DNA of 64,000 nt from Caldilineales bacterium (lineage in GTDB: Bacteria; Chloroflexota; Anaerolineae; J102), in contig JAIBAP010000025.1 of the NCBI GenBank assembly GCA_019695115.1, forward strand, positions 1 to 64,000. Direction: 5' to 3'. Shown here piece by piece: positions 17,624 to 28,615 of this stretch. Each line of letters opens with the position of its first letter. The stretch's first letter is position 1. The notes below the pieces were generated by a model. It did not search any database and was not told the origin of the DNA. It worked only from the letters and a program-made list of their open reading frames with translations. Both the position numbers and the translations under genes were made by a program.

Positions 17624-20600
17624 CTACGGCTGCCAGGTCTCTCGCAGCAGGGGCAGGAACAAGCTTTGCCTGGCCGGGGTGGGCGTGGCCGTGATCGGTG
17701 GTGTGGGGGAGAGGGTGCGGGACGGGGTGGGGGTGGCCGTTGGACTGAGGGTGGGAGTCGGCGTCGCCGTCGGGCTGGTTGTGGCGGTCGGCGTCCGGCT
17801 GGGTGTGCTCGTCGGCGTCAGTGTTGACGTGTACGTCGGTGTGGCCGTTGCTGTGGCCGTCGCCGTCGGCGTCGGTGTGGCGGTGGGGAGGGGTCGCGCC
17901 GGGAAGTTGTTATCGGATGATTCTTGACCGGCGAAGACCTGGGTGAAGCGATAGGCCAGGGGGATCTCCCAGCCGGCGGGCGGGCTGGCATGGATGAGAT
18001 AGACGCCGGGCGGCAGGTCCTCGATCTGAAACCGCCCCTGCTCGTCCGTCAGCGCCTGGGCCACCGGGTCGGATTGATCGAAGAGGAAGAGGCGGACCTG
18101 GGCGCCGCTCAGACGGGTCTCGGCCGGCTCGCATTCATAGTTGTTGTTCTCGTCCTCGAAAACGCAGCCGGAAAGACCGCCGGTGGTCGAGGTGGGCGTG
18201 GCGGTCGGGGTCGCCATGGCGGTGGCGGTCGGGGTCGGCGTCATGGTAGCCGATGGCGCCGGGGTGGGCGTGGCGGTGGCGGAGGGGGGTAGGGTTTCTG
18301 TCACCGTTGGCGTGGGTGTGGCCGTGGCGGCGTCTTCTGGGGTGGGCGTGGCCGAGGGGGTCGGGGTCTCTGCCGCCGTTGGTGTGCTCGTGGCAGTGGC
18401 GGCGTCTTCTGGGGTGGGCGTGGCTGTCGGCGACGGCGTGGAAGTGCGGGTGCGCGTGGGGGTGCGGGTGGGGGTGCGGGTGGATGTGGCGGTGGGCGAC
18501 GGCGTTGGCGAAGGCGTAGGCGTGGGGGTGGCGGTGGGGGTGAAGCTGGGATCGAAGTTCGGGTTGTCGCTGAGGGCGATTTTGTCCAGCCGGGCGTCGG
18601 CCTCACGGCCGCTGAAGCGCAGGGTGTGCAGGCCGGCGCTGAGAGCATTGGGCTGCACCGGCCCTCGCTGCCAGACCCATTCCCAGCGGTCGTTGCGGGG
18701 CTGAACCTCGAAGATGGCGTCGGTTCCACCGTCGAGCGACACCCAGAAGGAGTTGTGAAGCCCATCCAGACCCATGACCCGCGCCCACAGATAGTAGTTG
18801 CCGGCCGTAGGGATGCTGATGATGAAGCTGACGGCGCCGGTGAGCGTGGGGTCGGGCGCGTAGCTGGTGATGGAGGTGCTGACATAGCGGCCGGCTGAAG
18901 CCTGCGCGTCTGCCTTCGCCGACATCGGCGCCGCCACCAGAGCATCCTCGGCCTCCTGCTGCCAACCGTTATCAGGCGGCGGCTCGTAGCCTTCTGCCGC
19001 CAGATCGACCGTCGTCATCGCCCCACCCACCACCGTCACCTGCTGATCGGTCGTGGTCAGGCTGTGACCAGGCGGCGGCAGGGCCAGCAGCCGGTAGTTG
19101 CCCGGCTCCAGATCGGCGAACTGATAGGCGCCGGTGGCGTCGCTCGTGCGGTCGCCCACCTTGACGCCGTTGGCGGCAAAGAGGCTGAGCCCGGCCCCGC
19201 TCAACCCAGGCTCCCCGCTGTCCCACAGACCGTTGCTGTTGCTGTCGCTAAAAACCACGCCGTCGATCCCACCCAGCTCCGTCGCCAGCCCGCTCAGATA
19301 GATGGGGTCGGCGCCGATGGTGATGGTGAGATGGCCGTCGCGCCGGCCGTCGGGGTCCGAAGCCTCGCCATCGACCAGGGTGGTGACGGCGCCGGTGTGC
19401 GCCACCTTGCGGACGCTGCCGCCCTCCTGCGCCAGGGCGAAACTCCACCCCACCGAGCCGGCCAGCGACCAGATCACCAGCTTGTGCTGGCCGGCCTTCG
19501 TGAATTCATAGCCCTCCAGACTGGTGGGAAAGCCGCGACGGACGCGCAGGAAACTGGCTCCATCCAGTTCAGTGGTCAGGGTCTTGTAGGCGTGATAGGC
19601 CGGTTTCAGTTGGAAAGAGCTTGTGATCAGGCCGTAGTAGTACGGATCGGCAGGATAGGGATAATCGACCAGGGTGAACCAGCTGATGGGATAGAGCTGC
19701 GCCGACATCGAGCGGGCGTAGACCTGAGTCACATAGCGGTCGGGGCGCTCGCTGGCCGGCGGGAAGGGGGCCGAGGCCCGCATCCCCGTCTCGCTGACGA
19801 CCAGGGGGCGGCTGAGGCCGCGGGCCGCGAGTTTGGCCTTGAGATGGCTGGCCTTGCCGACGATGTCGCTGTTGTAACGGTCGCTTGTGTTCCAGTTGAA
19901 GGCGAAGGCGGGGTAGTAGTGGAAATCGAGCGCATCGATATATTGTCCGCCACCTGCGACCAGAAAGTCATCCAGAAAGTTCTTGTCCACACGGCCGTAG
20001 CTGGTGGGCGGCGAATACCAGTCGTCATAGGCCAGCCCGCCGTTGGTGACGATGACATCCGGCATGCCCTGTTTGATGGCCGGGTAAGCGACGGCCATCA
20101 TCTGGGCATAGGCGGCGCCACCAGCGCCAGCGACGCTGTTGGGATGGCCCTTTCCCCAGCAGCCGCCAAAATCAAGGGTGGCGTCGGCGATGTCCGGCTC
20201 GTTGTACACGCCCCAGTAATGGACGATGCCGGGGAAGTTGGTCTGGATGTGGCTGGCGGCGGCGGTCAAGAAGGCGCCCAGGTCGTCGAGATACCCTGCT
20301 TTCAGGGGGCCGCAGTTGGTCGTGGCCACCCAGGTGGGGTTGGCGACGGCATAGATCATCACCTTCATGCCATTGGCAGCAGCATTGGCAAGGTCGGCGT
20401 CCAGCTGCGTCCAGCGGTAGACGCCGGGGCTGGTCTCGGTGCGGCGCCAGTTGAGCGGATAACGCAGCCACTGCACCCCGCCCGCCTTGCCCTGAACCAG
20501 CCCCTCGCCGGGGCCGATCTCGCGCAGCACCTGCACACCCCACGGATTGGGAGGAACGGTATCGGCAGCAGCAGCGACCGGTCTCCTGCCCGATAGCGTC

Positions 20601-20680
20601 AGGAAAACAGCCAGAATCGCCAGCAAGGCAAATCTGGCCCAGAAGATAACAAGACGGCGTGGAAACGAAGTGATGGACAT
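17624..20680 (-). CDS. secreted clan GH-A glycosidase-like protein with SdrD-type and carbohydrate-binding modules
   Basis: A 1018-residue extracellular protein. A signal peptide (about 1-38) is followed by a TIM barrel (about 45-380) with acid/base E161 in YNEPD and nucleophile E297 in VVSETG, the clan GH-A arrangement. A SdrD/Cna-B-like domain follows (about 480-560, starting FSDSNSNGLWDSGE). A CBM6-like jelly roll (about 575-700) then leads to a Thr-Pro-Ser linker of about 100 residues. A second SdrD-like domain (FEDENNNYECEP) and another Thr-Pro linker come next. The tail, SLFLPLLRETWQP, resembles the short hydrophobic ends seen on surface proteins of Anaerolineae and may anchor or sort the protein. 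Substrate is not predictable. The start was set at 20680, just before the signal peptide. Confidence 0.82.
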   Translation of the reverse strand: MSITSFPRRLVIFWARFALLAILAVFLTLSGRRPVAAAADTVPPNPWGVQVLREIGPGEGLVQGKAGGVQWLRYPLNWRRTETSPGVYRWTQLDADLANAAANGMKVMIYAVANPTWVATTNCGPLKAGYLDDLGAFLTAAASHIQTNFPGIVHYWGVYNEPDIADATLDFGGCWGKGHPNSVAGAGGAAYAQMMAVAYPAIKQGMPDVIVTNGGLAYDDWYSPPTSYGRVDKNFLDDFLVAGGGQYIDALDFHYYPAFAFNWNTSDRYNSDIVGKASHLKAKLAARGLSRPLVVSETGMRASAPFPPASERPDRYVTQVYARSMSAQLYPISWFTLVDYPYPADPYYYGLITSSFQLKPAYHAYKTLTTELDGASFLRVRRGFPTSLEGYEFTKAGQHKLVIWSLAGSVGWSFALAQEGGSVRKVAHTGAVTTLVDGEASDPDGRRDGHLTITIGADPIYLSGLATELGGIDGVVFSDSNSNGLWDSGEPGLSGAGLSLFAANGVKVGDRTSDATGAYQFADLEPGNYRLLALPPPGHSLTTTDQQVTVVGGAMTTVDLAAEGYEPPPDNGWQQEAEDALVAAPMSAKADAQASAGRYVSTSITSYAPDPTLTGAVSFIISIPTAGNYYLWARVMGLDGLHNSFWVSLDGGTDAIFEVQPRNDRWEWVWQRGPVQPNALSAGLHTLRFSGREADARLDKIALSDNPNFDPSFTPTATPTPTPSPTPSPTATSTRTPTRTPTRTRTSTPSPTATPTPEDAATATSTPTAAETPTPSATPTPEDAATATPTPTVTETLPPSATATPTPAPSATMTPTPTATAMATPTATPTSTTGGLSGCVFEDENNNYECEPAETRLSGAQVRLFLFDQSDPVAQALTDEQGRFQIEDLPPGVYLIHASPPAGWEIPLAYRFTQVFAGQESSDNNFPARPLPTATPTPTATATATATPTYTSTLTPTSTPSRTPTATTSPTATPTPTLSPTATPTPSRTLSPTPPITATPTPARQSLFLPLLRETWQP

Positions 20681-20732
20681 ATCCCCAAGACGTTGGCCCC
20701 GCTGCAAACTGGCTGCGCGCAAGGCAAATCGC

Positions 20733-20885
20733 TTACCGATCATCCGCGCAATACAGGATCAGGCCGATTTCTTGCCCTTCCCGCGGCAGGGTGTGGGCAT
20801 CGACGATGAAGCCGTTTACCATGATCAGCCAGGCGGTAGCACTCCCGCCTGGCGCGGGAACGCTGTAGGGGTCTTTGACTGGCAT
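20733..20885 (-). CDS. 50-residue protein of unknown function
   Basis: A short open frame runs from an ATG at 20885 to a TAA at 20733. It starts MPVKDPYSVP and ends GLILYCADDR. The support is structural: an AGGAGG ribosome site lies 6 bases before the ATG, and a TTGAGC-18-TATAAT promoter lies upstream on the same strand. The composition is balanced, with a hydrophobic middle (AWLIMVNGFIV). No family was recognised. It is the first gene of a likely transcript that continues 52 bp later into the secreted glycosidase-like gene. It is shorter than the usual ORF-calling cut-off. Confidence 0.65.
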   Translation of the reverse strand: MPVKDPYSVPAPGGSATAWLIMVNGFIVDAHTLPREGQEIGLILYCADDR

Positions 20886-20930
20886 CGCGGCCTCCTGCAC
20901 AGGGAATGGTCGGTCGAACGCACGGTCTCG

Positions 20931-20960
20931 ATTATACCCGGCCTCGCCACCGCGCTCAAG
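20931..20960 (-). promoter_or_regulatory. promoter for the 50-residue gene
   Basis: Read on the minus strand, TTGAGC (20960-20955) and TATAAT (20936-20931) are 18 bp apart, about 45 bp before the small gene's ATG. Confidence 0.65.
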
Positions 20961-20992
20961 GCGGCCCCCGTCGCTCGCCCTGAGCGCCTGGC

Positions 20993-21023
20993 TTACGAAG
21001 CGGCGAGCGGATCAGAGTATAAT
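20993..21023 (+). promoter_or_regulatory. possible promoter for the M28 peptidase operon
   Basis: TATAAT at 21018-21023 has only a weak CTTACG at 20993-20998 as a -35 partner (19 bp). Between it and the peptidase ATG lies a heptamer array, so the leader would be about 110 bases long. Confidence 0.4.
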
Positions 21024-21083
21024 CGCAGTCAACACTCGCGCAGAGACGCGTCAGCCCGCCCACTCCGCCTCACCCCCACACCC

Positions 21084-21132
21084 CACGTTTCACGTCTCAC
21101 GCCTCACGTTTCACGGAACACGGAACACGGAA
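21084..21132. repeat. heptanucleotide array (7 units)
   Basis: CACGTTT, CACGTCT, CACGCCT, CACGTTT and then three CACGGAA units are in one 7-bp phase. The array ends 8 bp before the peptidase start and includes no clear ribosome site. Confidence 0.85.
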
Positions 21133-21140
21133 CACACCCC

Positions 21141-23138
21141 ATGCACCTCCCCACCCTCTTCCACACCCTCCAGGGCGCCATCTCTGGCGAGGCTGCCAAA
21201 CGCTATGTGGCCGAGATCAGCCGCCACCACCGGGTGCAAGCCAGCCCCGGCTATCGGGCTGCGGCCGAATGGCTGGCCGCCACCCTGCAAGCCCACGGCC
21301 TCCAGGCCGAAATCGAGCGTTTCCCGGCCACCGCATACGACCACTTCTGGGCGCAGCCATCCTTCCAGGAATGGCGCTGTCAGACGGCCACACTCGACTG
21401 GCTGCGTGGGCCGGGCGAGGCCGAGCGGATGTGCGACTTCCGCGCCATGGCCCTGGCGGTCATCCAGCGCAGCGAGGCCGTGAACGGCGAGTTCCAGGTC
21501 ATCGATGTAGGCGACGGCCAACAGGCCGACTATGAAGGCCGGGATGTGGCCGGAAAACTGGTGCTGAGCCGGGCGGCCGTGCGCGACACCTATCGCCGGG
21601 CCGTGGCCGAGCGAGGCGCCGCCGGCATCCTCTTCGACCACATCGACGCCACCGTGCCTGGCCGCAGCCGCGCCGACCTGCCCGACGCCCGCCAGTATGC
21701 TTCATTCTGGTGGCAGCCGGAGCTGGCCAGGAGCTGGGGCTTTGTCCTCAGCCCGCGGCAGGGCGACGCCATCCGCGCCGCCCTGACCAGAGGCGAGACC
21801 GTGCACATGGCGGCCCACATCGAAGCCGAGTTCGTGGACGGCGAGTTCGAGGTCGTCGTCGCCACCCTCCCCGCCAGCGGGGAAGACGAACAGGCCGTGC
21901 TAGGCCTCGCCCACCTCTGCCATCCCCAGGGCTTCGCCAACGACAACGCCTCCGGCGCCGCCTGCCTGCTGGAGACGGCCCTCACCCTCGCCCGCCTGGT
22001 CGCCTCCGGCGAACTCCCCCCGCCGCGGCGAACCCTCACCTTTTTGTGGATGCCGGAGATGACCGGGACCTTCGCCTGGCTGTCCGCCCATGCCGACGCC
22101 ATCCCCAGCTTCGTGGCCGGGATCAACCTGGACATGGTGGGCGAGCGACAGGAAACGACCGGGAGCGCCATGCTCATCGAGCGCCCGCCCGAAGCGATGG
22201 CCTCGTTTGCCCCGATTCTATTGGAGCGGATGCGCGAGGAGTTGTTCCACGAACAAAGCTCGCACGGCCACACCGATGGCTATCCCCTGTTTCGCCACGC
22301 CGTCGTCTCCTTCAGCGGCGGCAGCGACCACGCCATCACCTCCGACCCGGCGGTGGGCATCCCCACGCCCATGCTCCTCCAATGGCCCGACCGGTTCTAC
22401 CACACCACCGCCGACACGCTCGAACATGTCGATCCGCGCTCGTTGCAGCGGGCCGGGGCGGTGGCGGGCAGCTATCTCTACTGGCTGGCGCAGGCCGGCC
22501 CGCGCGAGGCCCGCTGGCTGGGCTGGGAGATGGTCGCCCGCTACGAGCGCCGCCTGAGCCGCGAAAGCCAGGACGAGGCCACCCGATTGCTGGCTCTCCG
22601 GCCCAGCGAACGCAGCCAGGGCTGGCGGCGGCTGAACGAGGTCGCCGCCTTCCGCCAGGAGCGGGCCGTGGCCGCCCTGCAGACGCTGGGCCGGCTGGCC
22701 GATGTCGATGCTCATCTGCCCGGCTGGCGATCCCAGGTCGAAGAGATCACGGGCTTTCTCCTCGATCACTGCCGCCAGCAGATCCAGCCTGGCGCCGAAT
22801 CAGCCCTGGTCACAGAGACGGCCGCAGCGGCTGACCCGGAGGCGTCGCTGATCCCCGTCCGCCACTACCGCGGCCCCATGATGGAGATGATGCCGCCGCT
22901 TTCGGGCCTGGGGCTGGACGACGAAGATGCCGCCGCCTGGTCGCGGCTGCACGAGGAAATCTCGGATTGGGAGAGCTGGCGACAATACGCCGAATTCTGG
23001 GCCGACGGGCGGCGGACCCTGGCCGAGATCGCCCGGCTGGTGGAGCTGGAGACGGGCCGGGCGCTCGGCCCGGCCTTCGCAACCTACTTCCGGCTGCTGG
23101 AAAAGGCGGGCCTGGTGCGGATGGAGGGGCGCGCATGA
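21141..23138 (+). CDS. M28-family zinc peptidase with extra C-terminal domain
   Basis: A 665-residue protein. A PA-like insert (about 110-215) lies within an M28 aminopeptidase fold. Metal-site motifs are HPQGFANDNASG (about 257-268), the general-base region LWMPEMTG (about 305), NLDMVGE (about 330) and GGSDHAIT (about 395). After the catalytic domain a further 230 residues contain a helical region and a winged-helix-like end (ETGRALGPAFATYFRLLEK). The start at 21141 begins MHLPTLFHTL; it lacks a signal peptide, so the enzyme is probably cytoplasmic. Its stop overlaps the next start (ATGA). Confidence 0.82.
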   Translation: MHLPTLFHTLQGAISGEAAKRYVAEISRHHRVQASPGYRAAAEWLAATLQAHGLQAEIERFPATAYDHFWAQPSFQEWRCQTATLDWLRGPGEAERMCDFRAMALAVIQRSEAVNGEFQVIDVGDGQQADYEGRDVAGKLVLSRAAVRDTYRRAVAERGAAGILFDHIDATVPGRSRADLPDARQYASFWWQPELARSWGFVLSPRQGDAIRAALTRGETVHMAAHIEAEFVDGEFEVVVATLPASGEDEQAVLGLAHLCHPQGFANDNASGAACLLETALTLARLVASGELPPPRRTLTFLWMPEMTGTFAWLSAHADAIPSFVAGINLDMVGERQETTGSAMLIERPPEAMASFAPILLERMREELFHEQSSHGHTDGYPLFRHAVVSFSGGSDHAITSDPAVGIPTPMLLQWPDRFYHTTADTLEHVDPRSLQRAGAVAGSYLYWLAQAGPREARWLGWEMVARYERRLSRESQDEATRLLALRPSERSQGWRRLNEVAAFRQERAVAALQTLGRLADVDAHLPGWRSQVEEITGFLLDHCRQQIQPGAESALVTETAAAADPEASLIPVRHYRGPMMEMMPPLSGLGLDDEDAAAWSRLHEEISDWESWRQYAEFWADGRRTLAEIARLVELETGRALGPAFATYFRLLEKAGLVRMEGRA

Positions 23139-24007
23139 AGCCCATCGACCCCGCTGTTCTCCCCATCAGCCCGGCCTTTGCCCATGCCGCTGCCCTGGTC
23201 ACGGCCATCGACCTGGCCCAACGCGCTGGCGACCTCCTCCTGACCATCCATCAGCGCGGCCCGCGGCGGGTCGAGCGCAAGAGCACGGGCGTGGATCTGC
23301 TGACCGAAGCCGATCTGGCCAGCCAGGAACTCATCGTCGCCGGGCTGCGCGCCGCCTTCCCCGACCATGGGCTCATGGCCGAAGAAAAGGGCGACGACCG
23401 GGCGGCGGCCAGCGGCGCGCTGTGGTTGGTGGATCCGTTGGATGGCACCACCAACTTCGCTCACCGATTCCCGGTTTTCGCCGTCTCCATCGCCTTGTGG
23501 GTGGATGGCGAGCCGCAAGTGGGTGTGGTGCGGGATGTGGTGCGCGGGCGAAGCTATTGGGCTGCGGCCGGGCAGGGCGCCTGGATGGATCTGGAGCGGC
23601 GTTTGCAGGTCTCGCAGACGGCGGAACTGGGACAAAGCCTGCTGGCCACCGGCTTCCCCTACTCGCGCGCCACCAACCCCGACAACAACCTGGCCGAATT
23701 CTGCCATCTGATGCCGCGCACGCGCGGGGTGCGTCGTGCCGGCTCGGCCGCCCTCGACATGGCCTGGCTGGCCGATGGCCGGCTGGATGGCTACTGGGAA
23801 GCGGGGCTGTCGCCGTGGGATTGGGCGGCGGGGCTGCTGCTGGTGCGCGAAGCCGGGGGCCTAATCAGCGATTACCAGGGCCAACCGTGGCAGATGGGCA
23901 AGAAACAGTTCGTCGCCAGCAATGGCTCCCTCCACCCCGCCCTCCTCGATGCCATCCAGACGGCGCGGCAGCTGCTAGGATCGACGCCGTCATCGATGGT
24001 AGAATAG
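23135..24007 (+). CDS. inositol monophosphatase family protein
   Basis: A 290-residue sugar/inositol phosphatase. Metal ligands are in AEEKGDD (E83/E84), VDPLDGTTNF (D100, D103) and SPWDWAAG. It should dephosphorylate inositol phosphates, histidinol phosphate or PAP with Mg2+; the exact substrate cannot be told. The start overlaps the M28 peptidase stop by 4 bp, implying translational coupling. Confidence 0.88.
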   Translation: MKPIDPAVLPISPAFAHAAALVTAIDLAQRAGDLLLTIHQRGPRRVERKSTGVDLLTEADLASQELIVAGLRAAFPDHGLMAEEKGDDRAAASGALWLVDPLDGTTNFAHRFPVFAVSIALWVDGEPQVGVVRDVVRGRSYWAAAGQGAWMDLERRLQVSQTAELGQSLLATGFPYSRATNPDNNLAEFCHLMPRTRGVRRAGSAALDMAWLADGRLDGYWEAGLSPWDWAAGLLLVREAGGLISDYQGQPWQMGKKQFVASNGSLHPALLDAIQTARQLLGSTPSSMVE

Positions 24008-24054
24008 GAGCGAACGACGGGCCGAGCAATCCCTCGGTCGCGGACGAACAGCGT

Positions 24055-25017
24055 ATGACCTCCTACGATATTGCCGCCAAAGTCCTGATCGACACCTGCC
24101 GCGAGGAAATCCTGCGGCGTTTTCTGGGCATCCCGGTGACAGCCAGCACCCTGCTCGAGGATGCGCCCCAGGAAACGACCAGCGTTCGTCGCAGCGATTT
24201 CCCCCTGTTGGTGACGGATGAACAGGGCAATCAGAGTCTGGTGCTGATCGAGGTGCAGAACGAGTGGGAGCATTCCTTCCCCCTGCGCTTGCTCGAATAT
24301 CGCAGCCGTCACATGCTCAGGCACGACGTCGACGCCGTTACCTGCGTTCTGCTTCTGCGGCCATCGAAGGCGGCCGGCGACCACTATCAGGATCGGGAAG
24401 TCGACTATCACTTCCATCTGGTGCGCATCTACGAACTTGAGGCAGCGACCGTGCTGGGCGAGCAGGCATTCTGCCTGCTGCCGTTGGTGCCACTGATGCG
24501 GGGCGGCATTGCCCTGACCGAGGCCGCCGACCGCATGATCTACCAAAGCCCACTGCCCGACGACCGCAAGAGCGACATGCTCACGACCATGACCATTCTC
24601 GCGGGGCTGGTATCGGATGAACTGCCCCAAGTACTTGTTTCACGAAGGAGAGATCTGATGATCCAATCAGCCGCTTACGACATCATCAAACGCGAAGGCA
24701 TCCAGGAAGGCATCGAGCAAGGCATGCAGCAAGGCATGCAGCAAGGCATGCAGCAAGGCCTGGAATTGGGCATGGAGCGCGGCCGTCAGTTGGAGCGCGA
24801 AAGGATCGAACGCGAGATGCTGCTCCAATCCATTGCTTTCGGTCTGGATGTACGGTTTGGCAACCAGGGCTTGCGCCTGTTGCCTGAGATCAGCCGGATC
24901 GAAGACAAAGCTATGTTGCATGCCGTCATGGAGCGCCTGAAGACAGCGCCAGACGCCGAAAACCTGCGCGCACTCTACTTGCCCGAGGGCAGTCCATCAC
25001 CGCATGTACGTAACTGA
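24055..25017 (+). CDS. Rpn-type (PD-(D/E)XK) nuclease-like protein
   Basis: A 320-residue protein related to the recombination-promoting nuclease / putative transposase family. The N-terminal domain (about 1-190) has the core DFPLLVTDEQGNQSLVLIEVQNEW, written here only to residue E-V-Q as the DXK-like site, followed by LLEYRSRHM. The C-terminal part contains EGIQEGIEQG and then QGMQ repeats, encoded by a 12-bp tandem repeat at about 24721-24760, a typical slippage-prone region of this family. It partly overlaps the TPR gene (14 bp). Members are often mobile or phase-variable; here the frame is intact. Confidence 0.8.
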   Translation: MTSYDIAAKVLIDTCREEILRRFLGIPVTASTLLEDAPQETTSVRRSDFPLLVTDEQGNQSLVLIEVQNEWEHSFPLRLLEYRSRHMLRHDVDAVTCVLLLRPSKAAGDHYQDREVDYHFHLVRIYELEAATVLGEQAFCLLPLVPLMRGGIALTEAADRMIYQSPLPDDRKSDMLTTMTILAGLVSDELPQVLVSRRRDLMIQSAAYDIIKREGIQEGIEQGMQQGMQQGMQQGLELGMERGRQLERERIEREMLLQSIAFGLDVRFGNQGLRLLPEISRIEDKAMLHAVMERLKTAPDAENLRALYLPEGSPSPHVRN

Positions 25018-26122
25018 TAGCCGCAGGCAAAAGCAAAAGCAGCGCCGAAACCGCCTTCTCGCCCTCCTGGCGCTGATACTTTTCGTCGCCTTGCTGATCG
25101 TGCGCCAGCCGGGGCTGATCCCCAACCCCTTCCAACCCACTCCCACCCCCACCGTCTCGCCCGCCAACTTCCTCCTGACGGCCGATGTCGCCTATCAGGA
25201 GGGGCGACTGGCCGACGCCATCAGCGCCTACAAGGACTATCTGGCCCTGACGCCCGACGATGGCGACACCTGGGCGCAGTTAGCCCGGCTGCAAATCTGG
25301 GCCGGCGACACCGCCGCCAGCCTGGACAGCGCCCGCCAGGCGTACAAGCTGGACGAGGAGAACCCGTTCAACATGGCTGTGCTCGGCTGGGCGTTGGACT
25401 GGAACAAGGACTATGATGCGGCCGTCAAGCTGGCCATCAATGCTGTCGACCGCGACCCGCAGATGGCCGAGGCCAGGGCCTATCTTTCCGAAATCTACGC
25501 CGATCTGGGTAATTGGCCGCGCGCCCTCGAAGAAGCGCAGGAAGCCGTGCGGCTCGACCCGCAAAGCCCCGAAGGACACCGGGCCTTGGGCTATGCTTAC
25601 AATGTGAAGGGCGAGTACAAGAAGTCGATTGCCGCCTATGACGCCGCCATCCAGTCCGCCCCGCAGTTGGCACGGCTGTATTACGAGCAGGGCCAAAACT
25701 ACGTAGCCGAGGGAGACTACGATCGGGCGGTAGAAGCCTATCGGCGGGCGATCAAGGCCAACCCCAACTATGCCGCCGCCTACGACGCCCTCGGTTGGGC
25801 CTACTACTACGAAGACGACCCCGAACGGGCTATCATCGAATTGGAGCGGGCCGTCGCCCTCGACCCCACCATGCCCGAAGCCTGGTCGCATTTGGGCATG
25901 GCGCTCTACCGCCGCCAGCGTTACGAAGACGCGGTCGCGCCGCTCAGCAAGGGCGTCGAATTGGGCGCCGACAACGAGGGGTACTACTTCACGCTCGGCC
26001 TGGCCTATCTCTATGGCGAGCCGCGCAACTGCGAACAAGCCAGGATCTGGTTCCAACGGGCCTTGGACAAGAACCCCACCTCACAGCCGGCGCTGGTGGG
26101 GCTACAGACCTGCTCAGATTGA
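25004..26122 (+). CDS. membrane-anchored TPR protein
   Basis: A 372-residue protein. A basic N-terminus (RRQKQKQRRNR) is followed by one helix (about 19-34) and a Pro-Thr linker, placing the rest outside the membrane. About eight TPR repeats fill 55-372, each with the W-G-Y-A-P spacing (for example YEQGQNYVAEGDYDRAVEAY). It is a scaffold for protein contacts; the partner is unknown. The start overlaps the upstream gene in another frame. Confidence 0.85.
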   Translation: MYVTDSRRQKQKQRRNRLLALLALILFVALLIVRQPGLIPNPFQPTPTPTVSPANFLLTADVAYQEGRLADAISAYKDYLALTPDDGDTWAQLARLQIWAGDTAASLDSARQAYKLDEENPFNMAVLGWALDWNKDYDAAVKLAINAVDRDPQMAEARAYLSEIYADLGNWPRALEEAQEAVRLDPQSPEGHRALGYAYNVKGEYKKSIAAYDAAIQSAPQLARLYYEQGQNYVAEGDYDRAVEAYRRAIKANPNYAAAYDALGWAYYYEDDPERAIIELERAVALDPTMPEAWSHLGMALYRRQRYEDAVAPLSKGVELGADNEGYYFTLGLAYLYGEPRNCEQARIWFQRALDKNPTSQPALVGLQTCSD

Positions 26123-26247
26123 ACCCGCCTCAGGTCGAGAACACCCGGTTCCACCTGGGGTGTGACCGCGGGCGGCGGGCGATAACGAGTCCCTCACCCG
26201 GTCAGGTGCATCCGTCTCTCCGCGCTCGTCATGCCCCCTGTGCGAAT

Positions 26248-26276
26248 TTGACAAGGATCGCAGGCGTGGCTATCAT
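26248..26276 (+). promoter_or_regulatory. groESL promoter
   Basis: TTGACA (26248-26253) and TATCAT (26271-26276) are 17 bp apart. The CIRCE operator begins 10 bp after the -10 element and so covers the transcription start. Confidence 0.85.
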
Positions 26277-26286
26277 TCGGCCCGTG

Positions 26287-26313
26287 TTAGCACTCACCAA
26301 TCGAGAGTGCTAA
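26287..26313. promoter_or_regulatory. CIRCE operator (HrcA site)
   Basis: A perfect TTAGCACTC, 9-base spacer, GAGTGCTAA inverted repeat. HrcA binds this to repress groESL until heat shock draws GroEL away. No hrcA gene is in the window. Confidence 0.97.
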
Positions 26314-26393
26314 CAACACTACTCGGCCGTGTGGCCGAACCGTCTGACCTGTTTCGTCTCATCCTACCACATGTTCTGGAGGTATCCAAACTC

Positions 26394-28383
<1,990 letters not shown>

Positions 28384-28413
28384 ACCGGTAGACCGGGAAA
28401 CCAGAAAACCAGG

Positions 28414-28461
28414 ACCGGGAGAGTAGGAGGAGAATTCCTCTCGCTCTCCCGGTTTCTTTTT
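28414..28461 (+). terminator. intrinsic terminator of groESL
   Basis: The stem ACCGGGAGAG with CTCTCCCGGT encloses an inner palindrome (AGGAGAATTCCTCT) and is followed by TTTCTTTTT. Confidence 0.9.
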
Positions 28462-28472
28462 CATCACCGATA

Positions 28473-28615
28473 GCGGAGTCCGCACCCCCAGGTGCGGCCG
28501 TTGCACATCCAACCCGGTCTGTCTCGATGCCTACCGTTTCGACCTTGAGAGCGGAGTCCGCACCCCCAGGTGCGGCCGTTGCACATCCAACCCGCACCTG
28601 GGCTTACCCAAACAC
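28473..28615. repeat. two copies of the dispersed hairpin element
   Basis: Copies of the core GTCCGCACCCCCAGGTGCGG followed by CCGTTGCACATCCAACCC lie at about 28478 and 28555. In the second copy the partner arm CCGCACCTGGG follows, so it can fold into a long imperfect hairpin. The copies sit between the groESL terminator and the Memo gene end. Confidence 0.8.

Noticed and set aside
17670-18560. Val/Gly-rich plus-strand repeat protein
   Set aside because: It is the antisense reading of the Thr-Pro linkers in the secreted glycosidase-like gene.
19064-20596. 510-codon plus-strand open frame
   Set aside because: It is antisense to the TIM barrel with intact clan GH-A catalytic residues; no domain was seen in it.
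26123-26247. tRNA or riboswitch before groESL
   Set aside because: Short inverted pieces such as ACACCC with GGGTGT occur, but no cloverleaf or known riboswitch pattern could be built.
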